A DNA stretch of 64,000 bases from Hymenobacter mellowenesis (GTDB lineage Bacteria; Bacteroidota; Bacteroidia; Cytophagales; Hymenobacteraceae): positions 186,001-250,000 of the forward strand of contig NZ_JAUQSX010000008.1 in assembly GCF_030581005.1 (NCBI RefSeq), read 5' to 3'. The position numbers and the translations under genes are program-made. The notes under the pieces were generated by a model. That model was given only the letters and a program-made list of their open reading frames with translations, did not search any database and had not been told where the DNA came from. Of this stretch, positions 1 to 8,530 are shown one piece after another. Position 1 is the first letter of the stretch, and each line of letters begins with the position of its first letter.

Positions 1-261
1 TATAGTCGTTGGGAAGCACCGGCCGGCATCGGTGACTTTACAATAGCGGTGGGGGAAAAACCTGCCCGCGGCAACAATGCCATTATTACGCTGACGGTCA
101 ACGACGAGCAGCTGCTGGAGTTCCCTTTGCAAGGCAAGGAGGAAATGATTTCGGATGCTTCCCAGCAAGCCATTGAAATTGCTGCCAATTCTCTGCAGCA
201 AGCCTTCAACCTCAGCCAGCAGCTGGAGCGCGGCAATAAACAGGCACTGGAAACATATTAG
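1..261 (+). CDS. csgE: Curli assembly factor CsgE, C-terminal part (5' end outside window)
   Basis: Eighty-six codons are open from the left edge to TAG at 261. The visible segment runs through GDFTIAVGEKPARGNNAIIT and a helical tail rich in Ala, Gln and Leu. It has the same pattern as the C-terminal half of proteobacterial CsgE (a strand with GxLTIxExPxxRxGxxI, then a helix). CsgE is the periplasmic factor that caps the CsgG secretion channel and delivers curlin subunits to it. csgF starts 32 nt downstream and csgG follows, which is the usual E-F-G order and supports the call. The start codon and signal peptide lie outside the window, so only the C-terminus can be judged. Confidence 0.85.
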   Translation, partial: YSRWEAPAGIGDFTIAVGEKPARGNNAIITLTVNDEQLLEFPLQGKEEMISDASQQAIEIAANSLQQAFNLSQQLERGNKQALETY

Positions 262-293
262 ACTTTCTACTCCCACCATTCTTTTCCTTCACC

Positions 294-719
294 ATGAAAC
301 CATTATTTACGCTTGTGGGTCTGCTGGCCCTCCTACTATCCGGCCACAGGGTTTGCGCGCAGGACTTTGTGTACGAGCCCAAAAACCCGGCTTTTGGTGG
401 TGGCAACACCTTTAACTACTCGTGGCTTCTGAGTTCGGCCCAGGCCCAGAGCACCATCGTGGACCCGGCCACTAAAACGGCCGCGGCCACTCAGGACCCG
501 CTGGCCAATTTTGCGGCCAACCTCAACCAGCAGGTGCTGGCCCAGTTGAGCAGCCGTCTCATTGCCAATCAGTTCGGGCAGGGCGCTATCAAACCTGGCA
601 ACTACACTGTCGGCACCTACCAGATTCAGATAACGCCCGGCGCAACGGGCATCGGCGTGCAGGTCACCGACACCTCCACCGGCAACCAGACCACCATCAC
701 CATTCCCAACGGGTTTTAA
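294..719 (+). CDS. csgF: Curli assembly protein CsgF
   Basis: This 141-residue secreted protein starts with a clear signal peptide (MKPLFTLVGLLALLLSGHRVCA, cut near residue 22). The mature N-terminus QDFVYEPKNPAFGGG matches the family hallmark, the short segment that inserts into the CsgG pore (xxLVYxPxNPxFGGxP, followed by NxSWLL-like NYSWLLSSAQAQ). The length equals typical CsgF. In the known system CsgF sits at the outer face of CsgG and couples secretion to nucleation by CsgB. It lies between csgE and csgG on the same strand with short gaps, so an E-F-G transcript is likely. Confidence 0.93.
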   Translation: MKPLFTLVGLLALLLSGHRVCAQDFVYEPKNPAFGGGNTFNYSWLLSSAQAQSTIVDPATKTAAATQDPLANFAANLNQQVLAQLSSRLIANQFGQGAIKPGNYTVGTYQIQITPGATGIGVQVTDTSTGNQTTITIPNGF

Positions 720-774
720 TTCGCGGCGGCTGAACCCTACCGAAAACCTTATTTCACCCCATTTTTCTGCTTCC

Positions 775-2193
775 ATGCTCCTGCGTCGCTTGCTGACTGC
801 CGTAGTGCTCCTGCTATTGGCAGGGCTCGGCGGCTGCGCCTCCTATTTTCATCAAACATTTATGAACCCCGACCGCGCCCGGCTCGGGGCCGAGGTCAAC
901 GGCAACGAGGTATGGCGCCACCTGCCGCCCGCCCGGCAGCGGGTGGTGGTGGCGGTATATAAATTCCGGGACCAGACGGGACAGTACAAGCCCCAGGCCA
1001 ACGGTTCCAGCTTCTCGACAGCCGTGACGCAGGGGGCCACCACCGTGCTGCTGCGGGCCCTGGAAGAGTCGCAATGGTTTGACCCCATTGAGCGCGAAAA
1101 CCTGGGCAACTTGCTGAACGAGCGCAAAATCATCCGCTCAACGCGCGATGAATATGCCCAGCAAACCGGCCAGCGCCAGCCCAATCTGCCGCCGCTGTTG
1201 TTTGCCGGCATCATTCTGGAGGGCGGTATCATCTCCTACGATTCCAACATTCTGACCGGTGGGGCCGGCCTGCGCTATTTCGGAGCTGGGGCCTCGGGCC
1301 AGTACCGCCAGGACCGGGTGACGGTGTACTTGCGCGCCATCAGCACCAACACGGGCAAAATTCTTAAGACGGTTTACACGTCCAAAACCATTTTGTCGCA
1401 ACAGGTCGACGCCAGCCTCTTTCAATTCGTGGCCTTCAAGCGCCTGCTCGAAACCGAAACCGGCTTTACCTACAACGAACCGAGCGAGATGGCTGTGAAA
1501 GAAGCCATCGAGAAATCGGTGCAGGCGCTCATCTACGAAGGCCTGCTTTCCCGCATTTGGACGTCGACCGATACGGCTGCCACCCGGGGCCTGCCCATGC
1601 AGGCATATCTGCGTGAGAAAGACGAAAACCTGGCTTACGACCCTCTGGGCCGCCAAACCAACTATCGCCGGCGCCCCCTTGGCGTGGGCTTTAATGGGGC
1701 CGTACAGCTATACCAAGGCGACTTTGCCCTGCCCCAATACCGGGCTGCCGGTGAGGCGACACTGCGCTACCGCTTGGGCGATGGCTATTTCAGCACCTTC
1801 TTGAACGCAGGACGGGGCACGCTGGCAGCAGGGCCACAGGGGCAGTACTTTACCCAGCACTTCAACTACGCGGAAGCCGGGCTGCTAGCCTGTCTCTTTC
1901 CTTATGACCGGTTTTCGCCCTACCTGTGGGTTGGCGCAGGGGCCTCAGCCAAAGGTTTTTCCAACTTTAGCGACGCCAATAATCTAGTTCCGCACGCCGT
2001 AGCAGGCATAGGAGGGGAATTTTTAGTTACACCCAGACTGGGTATCAATGTCGGTATCGATAACCATTTCTACTTATCTGACCGGATTGACCAAGTGGTG
2101 CAAGGGAGGTACAATGACTACTATTGGGGTGGCCGGCTAGGTGTTATCTTCTATTTGGGCAAAGGCAATTCAGAAAATTTTTATAAAAAATAA
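775..2193 (+). CDS. csgG: Curli secretion channel lipoprotein CsgG with a long C-terminal extension
   Basis: This outer-membrane lipoprotein channel exports curlin. The lipobox LGGC places the acylated Cys at residue 21. Residues of about 40-260 carry the CsgG core, including VVVAVYKFRDQTGQYK, WFDPIEREN.LGNLLNERKIIR and a later GGIISYDSN.TGGAGLRYFG stretch. CsgG proteins usually have about 260-280 residues and this one has 472. The additional 190 or so residues (about 280-472) alternate aromatic and polar residues (YDRFSPYLWVGAGASAKGF) and end in LGVIFYLGKG, which resembles a small outer-membrane beta-barrel or OmpA-like beta domain. Extended CsgG proteins occur in other Bacteroidota as far as I know; the barrel assignment is inference. 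The gene begins 55 nt after csgF. Confidence 0.9.
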   Translation: MLLRRLLTAVVLLLLAGLGGCASYFHQTFMNPDRARLGAEVNGNEVWRHLPPARQRVVVAVYKFRDQTGQYKPQANGSSFSTAVTQGATTVLLRALEESQWFDPIERENLGNLLNERKIIRSTRDEYAQQTGQRQPNLPPLLFAGIILEGGIISYDSNILTGGAGLRYFGAGASGQYRQDRVTVYLRAISTNTGKILKTVYTSKTILSQQVDASLFQFVAFKRLLETETGFTYNEPSEMAVKEAIEKSVQALIYEGLLSRIWTSTDTAATRGLPMQAYLREKDENLAYDPLGRQTNYRRRPLGVGFNGAVQLYQGDFALPQYRAAGEATLRYRLGDGYFSTFLNAGRGTLAAGPQGQYFTQHFNYAEAGLLACLFPYDRFSPYLWVGAGASAKGFSNFSDANNLVPHAVAGIGGEFLVTPRLGINVGIDNHFYLSDRIDQVVQGRYNDYYWGGRLGVIFYLGKGNSENFYKK

Positions 2194-2335
2194 ACTTTTT
2201 TTTATAAAACACTAAATTGCTGAAATTCAGCAATTTTTAAAATAGTTGCGTCATATATTAAATAGGGAAAATTATATCAAAATTGAAAATGTATAACTTT
2301 TAGAACTATTATTAAAATTATTTTTATGAAGAGGA

Positions 2336-2367
2336 TTTGGATTTGGTAGAATGTCAATATACATTTG
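2336..2367 (+). promoter_or_regulatory. Probable Bacteroidota-type promoter for csgA
   Basis: TTTG at 2336-2339 and TACATTTG at 2360-2367 fit the Bacteroidota -33/-7 pattern (TTTG and TAnnTTTG) with a 20-nt spacer. The expected transcript would have a leader of about 75 nt before the csgA ATG at 2448. The surrounding 254-nt gap (2194-2447) is very AT-rich compared with the flanking genes, which suits a regulated promoter. Seen by eye only. Confidence 0.5.
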
Positions 2368-2447
2368 TCATGTCCTCTGAAAAAGGCAATTGATTCTTGA
2401 CTGAAAAACAAACCCAATTCCCAACCCAAACCCAATCCAACACTCTC

Positions 2448-3431
2448 ATGAAAAAAATTACCATCCTCGTTGCCACTTTGATGGCTTTCGGCTTCGCCGC
2501 CAACGCTCAGTCGTCGCAGGTTTCGACCGCAGCAAGCACCTACCGTAATCCTGCTTTCACGCCTCTGGCTCCTTTCGCTCCGGGTGGGGTTACCCACAAC
2601 GCCGCGGTGACGGGCGCTGCCGCCGGCACTCCCGCCACTTCCTATGGTTCCTATAATCAGGATTCGCGGGTAGACCAGTCGGGCACGCACAACGAAGCCG
2701 CCATCGACCAGGTTGACGCCCGCTCGGGTGCCAATGCCGGTAGCACGGCCAACCTCGTGCAGAGCGGTGACTACAACACGGCTACCCAGAACCAGGCAAG
2801 CGCTGGCAACACGGGCTCAGGCCGCAACACCATGTATGCCACCCAGGCTGGTACGTATAGCCAATCTAACCAGTCGCAATACAACGTTGCCGATGCTCAC
2901 GCTCAGGTAACCCAGGCTGCCGGTTCGTCGGCCAACCTCGCCAGCCAGACGCAGAGCGGCGGCTCGGATTTGAGCGCCTTCATCAGCCAGACGGGTGCTT
3001 CCAGCGGCAACCACGCCGACCAAACCCAGAGCAACGCTACCTTCACGACGGCCGTTGCCATTCAGAACGGCTCGAACAGCCACTCCACGCAGAGCCAGAG
3101 CGGCTACGGCAACGACGCTGGTGTGCACCAAGGCGTTGGCAGCGGCAACACGGCCATGCAGTCGCAGTCGGGTAGCTACCTCAACGCCAGCATCAACCAA
3201 ACCGGTGCACTTGCCAGCGGCAACTATGCCAAGCAAGACCAGACGGGCTACAGCAACAACGCTTCGATTGAGCAGCACAGCGCCAACAACTACGCTCAGC
3301 AGGCTCAGGGCAACAACACCGGCACCTACCAGAACAACACGTCGGTTATCATGCAGAACAACGTGTCGTCGGCAGCCTTCACCAGCCAGACCGGTGGTGC
3401 TTACAACACGGTGGTTGTTAACCAGCACTAA
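2448..3431 (+). CDS. csgA: Major curlin-like amyloid subunit (CsgA family)
   Basis: This 327-residue secreted repeat protein is very rich in Gln, Asn, Ser, Ala and Gly. The ATG at 2448 gives a classic signal peptide (MKKITILVATLMAFGFAANA, cut after residue 20); an upstream in-frame TTG would spoil it. From about residue 75 to the end the chain is built of curlin-like units of roughly 20-25 residues with the pattern Q-x-G-x-x-N-x-A-x-x-x-Q (NQTGALASGNYAKQDQTG, then the next unit). I count about eleven units, about twice the five of E. coli CsgA. In the known system such units stack into an extracellular amyloid fibre. The position between csgEFG and csgB fits. The repeats are degenerate at DNA level. 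Confidence 0.88.
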   Translation: MKKITILVATLMAFGFAANAQSSQVSTAASTYRNPAFTPLAPFAPGGVTHNAAVTGAAAGTPATSYGSYNQDSRVDQSGTHNEAAIDQVDARSGANAGSTANLVQSGDYNTATQNQASAGNTGSGRNTMYATQAGTYSQSNQSQYNVADAHAQVTQAAGSSANLASQTQSGGSDLSAFISQTGASSGNHADQTQSNATFTTAVAIQNGSNSHSTQSQSGYGNDAGVHQGVGSGNTAMQSQSGSYLNASINQTGALASGNYAKQDQTGYSNNASIEQHSANNYAQQAQGNNTGTYQNNTSVIMQNNVSSAAFTSQTGGAYNTVVVNQH

Positions 3432-3473
3432 TCGTTTGGCGGCTTAGTAAATCAAGCCTGCGAACTAAAATGC

Positions 3474-3513
3474 GCCAAGTCTTGAGTACCTTCAGGGGTA
3501 CCCGGGGCTTGGC
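3474..3513 (+). promoter_or_regulatory. Stem-loop between csgA and csgB
   Basis: GCCAAG (3474-3479) pairs with CTTGGC (3508-3513), and an inner GTACC pairs with GGTAC. The hairpin lies 43 nt after the csgA stop. It is not followed by a T run, so it looks less like an intrinsic terminator than like an RNA-stabilising or attenuating hairpin that would let csgA mRNA exceed csgB mRNA. The role is inferred. Confidence 0.45.
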
Positions 3514-3559
3514 CCATTTGGTATTATCTTTCCTGCCTTTCTAATCCATCTTTTGCTCC

Positions 3560-4234
3560 ATGAAACAGCTCTCTATTTGCACACTCGCGGGTATGTTAGC
3601 CTTGGTTGCCTATTCGGCGCAGGCCCAGCAGCGCATGCCCAGCGAGGCGGCTACATCGGAGCAACGCTTGGTTGAGGACATTGGTTTGGACCAGTTGCCT
3701 ACAACATCAGGCAGCACGCGCAACAACTCCGTGCTCATTCAAACCGGCACGGGCAACGTGTCCAGACTTGACCAGCAAAGCCTTGCTTCGCCGGAAAACC
3801 AAGCTTATCTGGAACAGGTAGGCCTCACCAACACCGCAGGCATGAGCCAGATTGGCGGAGGGAACCGCGTTTATCTCTTGCAAAATGGCGCCAGCAACAC
3901 GGCGGGATTTACTCAAAGAGGACAGGGCAACACCACGACCATTTCGCAGCAGGGAACTGGCAATAAGATTACCGGCGCCTCCGGAAACAGTGAATTCATT
4001 CTGGAGGGCGAACGCAATACCCTCAAAATTTCCCAAACCGGCGTCAATAATACGGTAAAAGGAGAAGTTCGCGAAAGCGACCGGACCTATGACATCCGGC
4101 AATACGGAGTCAATAACACCCTCACCCAGATTGAAACTTCTTCGCAAACCCCCAAGGGTTACAGCGTCGAAATGCGCGGCCAAGGCATAAACCTCACCAT
4201 TGAGCAAAGCAAGGTGGTGCCCGGCGTTCGCTAG
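3560..4234 (+). CDS. csgB: Minor curlin / nucleator-like subunit (CsgB family)
   Basis: This 224-residue secreted protein has a signal peptide (MKQLSICTLAGMLALVAYSAQA, cut after residue 22) and a central array of curlin units, for example QIGGGNRVYLLQNGASNTAG and QRGQGNTTTISQQGTGNKI. The units are shorter in number and richer in charged residues than in the preceding gene. The tail after about residue 140 (SEFILEGERNTLKISQTG) continues the fold less regularly. CsgB nucleates CsgA polymerisation on the cell surface; assignment as CsgB rather than a second CsgA rests on order, charge and lower repeat regularity. A strong terminator follows directly. Confidence 0.75.
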   Translation: MKQLSICTLAGMLALVAYSAQAQQRMPSEAATSEQRLVEDIGLDQLPTTSGSTRNNSVLIQTGTGNVSRLDQQSLASPENQAYLEQVGLTNTAGMSQIGGGNRVYLLQNGASNTAGFTQRGQGNTTTISQQGTGNKITGASGNSEFILEGERNTLKISQTGVNNTVKGEVRESDRTYDIRQYGVNNTLTQIETSSQTPKGYSVEMRGQGINLTIEQSKVVPGVR

Positions 4235-4255
4235 GCCTTCCTTGTGCCTGGTACC

Positions 4256-4300
4256 AAAAGAGGCTTAGTGCGTTCGCGCAGGTAGCCTCTTTTTTATTTT
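4256..4300 (+). terminator. Rho-independent terminator after csgB
   Basis: AAGAGGCT (from 4258) pairs with AGCCTCTT (from 4284) around a short loop, followed by TTTTTATTTT. It closes the csgA-csgB transcript. Confidence 0.85.
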
Positions 4301-4392
4301 CCGCCATTCGACTTGCTAAATTAACAGGCTCCATTTACTTGGCAAGCCTTCATCTCAACACGGGTTGTTCTAACTCCTCACTTATTATTCCC

Positions 4393-4752
4393 ATGCTGCA
4401 ACTACTCCTTTTTCTAATGAGCGGGCAAAACCCCGCTGTCCCGCCCTGTCAGGCCCGGCTGGAACTGCACCAACAAGAAGGGATGATGACCGTGACGGGA
4501 CATTGCCGCAACCTGTTGTCCACGGCCAGCCACTACCGCTACGAATTGCTGACGATACGCGAAGGCGCCAGCGGACGCTCACAGAACACGCAACGCGGCG
4601 AATTTGAAGTAGCTCCCCAACAAGAAATATCGTTGTCGCAAACACGGGTCAATGTTTCGGCGCAGGACAAGTACGAGATTCGCTTGCGGGTACTGGATAT
4701 GGCCGGGCATGCCGTGGCGCAGGATTCCGCTTTTCAAAACGCGGCTCGTTAA
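4393..4752 (+). CDS. CsgH-like curli chaperone/inhibitor-type protein
   Basis: This is a 119-residue protein when started at the ATG at 4393 (MLQLLLFLMSGQNPA), which gives a short hydrophobic leader. The rest is a compact beta-rich domain: CQARLELHQQEGMMTVTGHC, YRYELLTIREGASGRSQNTQ and RGEFEVAPQQEISLSQTRVN. The YRxELxxxREGASGxSxxxQxGxF run is the pattern I associate with CsgH of alphaproteobacteria, a periplasmic curlin-binding protein functionally equivalent to CsgC. It lies directly downstream of csgB behind a terminator and 4 nt before the next gene. The family call is from motif recall only, but context and fold pattern agree. Two Cys near residues 16 and 36 could form a disulfide. Confidence 0.62.
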   Translation: MLQLLLFLMSGQNPAVPPCQARLELHQQEGMMTVTGHCRNLLSTASHYRYELLTIREGASGRSQNTQRGEFEVAPQQEISLSQTRVNVSAQDKYEIRLRVLDMAGHAVAQDSAFQNAAR

Positions 4753-4756
4753 CTTT

Positions 4757-6313
4757 ATGATTCCATTGTTTGACGCTGTGACGAATACGAGCTTTTTATC
4801 TCATACCTGGCAACGGCTGGTATCTGCCTTTGGGTTGTTGTGCTGCCTGTGCGTACTCGGTGCCTGCCAGGAAGACCAAGTAGTGCCGGCTTACTACGGC
4901 ACCGTGACGGGCACGGTTCTGGACGGGCGCACAAACCTGCCAGTGGCCAATGCCTCGGTGACAACCAATCCGGCCACCAGTTCTTACCTAACCAACGCGC
5001 AGGGCAAGTTTCAAATCGACAACGTGCCAGCCGGCCGCTTAGCCATCACCGTTACCAAGACCGATTACCAACAGGTATCGGCCAACGTTACGGTATATGA
5101 TACGCAGGTAGCTGACGTTTCGCTGGTGCTGACAAAAAGTAGTTCGGCAATTCCGACGGCCCCCACTCGGCCTTCGCCTGCCAACCAAGCCACTGGGCAG
5201 CCTACCACGGTAGTATTGGCATGGCATCCCGTTAATGCCACGGCAAGTGACTCGTTGCGCTACGACGTGTTGCTTTTCGAGAGCAACAATGTTAACGCCA
5301 CGGCTTTGCTCACAAATTCAAAAGACACTACCGTGACGGCCGCTAATCTGAAATATGGCACCACTTATTACTGGCAGGTGACGGTGCGCAACCCGGCCGG
5401 CGGCTCCGCCCGTGGCCCAGTATGGAACTTCCAGACGGCCAGCCTGCCCAACAACCGCTACCTGTATGCTCGCACCGTGGCCGGCAACACGGACATTTAT
5501 TCGTCTGACGCCGCGGGCAACAATTTGCTCCGTCTTACCAGTGCGGCGACGGCCGAAACAGCTCCTCAATTGAGCCCAAATCGTGATTTGATAGCCTACG
5601 CGTCCAACGCCAGCGGCCAATACCAATTGTATACCATGAACCGGGACGGGTCGAACCCGCGCCAGATTACTACTCTTTCGGTGGAAGGGTACAATAATTC
5701 CGGCATCGGGTACCGCTGGTCGCCGGATGGGGCCCAGCTGGTATATGCGCATTACGACCAACTCTACCGCATCAACCGCGATGGCACGGGTCTGACGCTG
5801 TTGGCCACCGCTCCAACGGGACGCCACTTCCGCGAGTGCGACTGGACGGTGCAAAACGGCGGCCGTTTAGTGGTGCAAACCGTGGGGCAGAATGTATACG
5901 ACGCCGAACTATATCTCTACAACGTAGATGGCAGCAACCCTACCCTGTTGGTGAGCAACCTACCGGGGCGGCTCGATTCGCCGAGCTTTAGCTTAGATGG
6001 TCTGTCTGTGCTTTATTCCCGCGACGTGGCCGGATTCAACGACCCCGGTGGACGGCAGCTGGATGCCCATATTTTCACGAGGCGCATCGACGGCACTTCG
6101 ACCCTTGACATAACTGCCAACACAACCGGCACTCTGGGGAAGGTATTGGGCACCAACGATATTCAATGCCGTTTTTCGCCCGATGGCTTCCGCGTCATTT
6201 TTGTCAACCGCGTGAACGATGACCTTACCCCTCCGGAGATATGGACCATGGACATCGACGGGCGCAACCGCAGCAAGCTCTTCTCCAACGCTTTCTGGCC
6301 GGACTGGAAATAA
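4757..6313 (+). CDS. Lipoprotein with regulatory-like, FnIII-like and TolB-type beta-propeller domains
   Basis: The ATG at 4757, 4 nt after the CsgH-like stop, gives a long leader ending in lipobox VLGAC with Cys37, so the 518-residue product should be an outer-membrane or surface lipoprotein. Residues of about 45-105 form a carboxypeptidase-regulatory-like Ig domain (GTVTGTVLDGRTNLPVANAS). About 115-215 resemble a fibronectin III domain (TPTRPSPANQATG, then TTYYWQVTVRNPAGG). About 225-518 hold WD40/TolB-like propeller blades (NRDGSNPRQITTLS, SPDGFRVIFVN, IWTMDIDGRNRSKL). Tight coupling to the CsgH-like gene suggests a role at the curli site, perhaps surface anchoring or partner binding. No enzymatic motif is visible. 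Confidence 0.75.
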   Translation: MIPLFDAVTNTSFLSHTWQRLVSAFGLLCCLCVLGACQEDQVVPAYYGTVTGTVLDGRTNLPVANASVTTNPATSSYLTNAQGKFQIDNVPAGRLAITVTKTDYQQVSANVTVYDTQVADVSLVLTKSSSAIPTAPTRPSPANQATGQPTTVVLAWHPVNATASDSLRYDVLLFESNNVNATALLTNSKDTTVTAANLKYGTTYYWQVTVRNPAGGSARGPVWNFQTASLPNNRYLYARTVAGNTDIYSSDAAGNNLLRLTSAATAETAPQLSPNRDLIAYASNASGQYQLYTMNRDGSNPRQITTLSVEGYNNSGIGYRWSPDGAQLVYAHYDQLYRINRDGTGLTLLATAPTGRHFRECDWTVQNGGRLVVQTVGQNVYDAELYLYNVDGSNPTLLVSNLPGRLDSPSFSLDGLSVLYSRDVAGFNDPGGRQLDAHIFTRRIDGTSTLDITANTTGTLGKVLGTNDIQCRFSPDGFRVIFVNRVNDDLTPPEIWTMDIDGRNRSKLFSNAFWPDWK

Positions 6314-6532
6314 CAGGCTCGTAGCGTAGCCGGTTGAGCGAGGCGAAGGCTTGAACAATATTGGCCAGATGCCCCTTACTGAAGGTGCCTGCCGGAAAAT
6401 GCAATTGGTTGCATGCGTTGGCTAAGCGCAGACAAAGGAACGGGCTCCGTCTCACGAAAAAGGTCTTACTTTACAAGAAATGGGAATTTTGCTTCCTCTT
6501 TTCTCGTGTTGTTGACGTCCGAGCTGCTGCGT

Positions 6533-8509
6533 ATGAAGGCCTTTTTGGCGCTGGTGCTGGTTATGTTTCCCTGCTGGCTGCGTGCGCAGCCGGAAAAAAC
6601 CGCGCCTACCAGCCTGTACACCGACGCCCAGGGCCGTTACCAGTTGAGCTACCCCCGCGCCTGGCAGCTGCGCCGCGACGTGGGAGATGCCGAAGCGGCC
6701 TTTTACGCGCCGGCTACCGGGCAGCCGGTGCCGGCCGTCGTCACGCTCATCGCCCGCCCGCTCCCCGATGCGTTGCAGGACCGCAAGCTAACCGCGCCCG
6801 GCGCGCAGGACTCGCTCTGGCGCAGCATCCGGCGCCTATCCAAGGTCCAGGTGGTGCGTTTGGAGCAAAAGGACTACGGGCGCTACGAAGAGGTGCGCTA
6901 CGAATACACCTACGCCCCGAACCCGGCTCAGCCGGCCCGCACGCGCGTGGCGGGCCGACGCATCTGGCGCGTGGGCTACGAGTTTCAGGTTGAATACCGG
7001 GCTGAAACCTCCCAAGATGCGCGATACCTGAGCGAGGGCCAGCAGCTGCTCGATTCCTTCACCTTCACCGACAAATCCATCAGCAGCCGGCGTTACGCTG
7101 ACCAAGTGTGCGACAGCAAAATGTACGGCATTGCAGCCGTGAGCCGGCGCACCGGCCAGTGGGAAGACGACTGCCGGACCATTCACGAGTTTTCGACCGA
7201 TGACATATCCGAGGCGCCTACGGTGCACCGGGAGGTGCTGCCGTTTCAATCCTACGCGCTGGCCAAGGGGTTCGATAACTGCCTGTATTCAGTAACCAAA
7301 GCGCCGACCGACCGGCCGGAGCTGGTGTATCGCTACGACCCCGCCGCCCGGCGCGGTGCCTACACCACCTGGCAGTTGCCGGCCCAAGGCCTGAACAACA
7401 TCTGGATTTCGGCCGCGACCGACGAGCGCGGCGACCTGTATTTCCTCACCTCCGACGCCAAGCGGCTGGTGAAAGTGAGCCCCAGCGAAGGCGGCGCCGT
7501 GACGGTGGTGTGGACCAAAGACCCCACGCAACTGACGGCCTATTACCCCGATATCGCCTTTCCCGGGGCGGGCACGCATGGCAACTTCTGCCTCGACGCC
7601 ACCAATACCATGTACCTTGTGTACAGCACCGACGGCTCGCTGCTGAAAGTGGACGTGAAAACCCAGCGCCCCTTCCCCGAGCTGCTGCCGCTAACGGGCC
7701 TGCCCAAGCGCGGCGGCTACAGCGACCTGCTGCTGCAAAACGACGAATCCGGCCGGCGGCGCTTGTATCTGGCCGGCCCGCACAGCCTCTACAAGGTGGA
7801 CCTGGCCCGGCAAAAAGCCCATTTTGTGCGGCGCGGCACTTACACCGATTTGGCGGGCTGCAACGTTTTCCACGTCGTCTACCGGTCGCCCCCGCCCCTG
7901 CCCAGCGCCAGTGCGCCGTGGCGCGGCCGCGTGCTGAATGCTGCCACCTACCAGCCGCTGCCAGCCACCGAGCTGCACATTGGCAGCGAGCGGGCCAGCG
8001 CGGTGGTGCCGCTCTCCGCCGAGGGCAGTTTTTCGTACGGCGCCGCGTTGGGCAAGCCGTATTATTATCGGGCGCAGCTCCCCGGTTTTGTCGATGCCGA
8101 TAGTAGCTGGACCATGGGCCCCGGCGCGGCGGTGCATGATATCCTGCTGCGGCCGCTGGCCGTAGGCACCACCCTGCCGCTGGCCAACGTGCAGTTTGAG
8201 CAGGGCCAAGCCGTGCTGCTGCCCACTTCCTTCACCGCCCTGAACCAACTGGTGGAGCTGATGACCACCAACCCGGGCCTCACCATCGAGGTGCGAGGCC
8301 ACACCGATAACGTGGGCGAAGCCGCCAAAAACGTAGCCCTCAGCGAAGAACGGGTGGCCGCCGTGAAAACCTACCTCACGGCCCACGGCGTGGCCGCCGC
8401 GCGTATTACGGGCATCGGTTTCGGCGGGGCCAAACCAGCTGCCAGCAACGCCCAGGAAATTACCCGCAAGCTCAACCGACGGGTAGAGTTTCGGGTGACG
8501 GGAGTTTGA
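6533..8509 (+). CDS. OmpA-family C-terminal domain protein with N-terminal propeller-like region
   Basis: Starting at the ATG at 6533 gives a signal peptide (MKAFLALVLVMFPCWLRA) and a 658-residue product. Residues of about 20-190 contain a PsbP-like segment (YQLSYPRAWQLRRD). About 190-470 look like a repetitive beta structure with DERGDLYFLTSDAKRLVKV-type strands. About 475-550 resemble a regulatory-like Ig domain (RGRVLNAATYQPLPATEL). The C-terminal 105 residues are an OmpA/MotB peptidoglycan-binding domain: NVQFEQGQAVLL, RGHTDNVGEAAKN, LNRRVEFRV, with the expected Asp and Arg for diaminopimelate binding. It probably links the outer membrane to the cell wall. In-frame codons upstream of 6533 lack a signal peptide and were dropped. 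Confidence 0.8.
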   Translation: MKAFLALVLVMFPCWLRAQPEKTAPTSLYTDAQGRYQLSYPRAWQLRRDVGDAEAAFYAPATGQPVPAVVTLIARPLPDALQDRKLTAPGAQDSLWRSIRRLSKVQVVRLEQKDYGRYEEVRYEYTYAPNPAQPARTRVAGRRIWRVGYEFQVEYRAETSQDARYLSEGQQLLDSFTFTDKSISSRRYADQVCDSKMYGIAAVSRRTGQWEDDCRTIHEFSTDDISEAPTVHREVLPFQSYALAKGFDNCLYSVTKAPTDRPELVYRYDPAARRGAYTTWQLPAQGLNNIWISAATDERGDLYFLTSDAKRLVKVSPSEGGAVTVVWTKDPTQLTAYYPDIAFPGAGTHGNFCLDATNTMYLVYSTDGSLLKVDVKTQRPFPELLPLTGLPKRGGYSDLLLQNDESGRRRLYLAGPHSLYKVDLARQKAHFVRRGTYTDLAGCNVFHVVYRSPPPLPSASAPWRGRVLNAATYQPLPATELHIGSERASAVVPLSAEGSFSYGAALGKPYYYRAQLPGFVDADSSWTMGPGAAVHDILLRPLAVGTTLPLANVQFEQGQAVLLPTSFTALNQLVELMTTNPGLTIEVRGHTDNVGEAAKNVALSEERVAAVKTYLTAHGVAAARITGIGFGGAKPAASNAQEITRKLNRRVEFRVTGV

Positions 8510-8530
8510 TTTAGCGGTTGAAGAAAGGCT

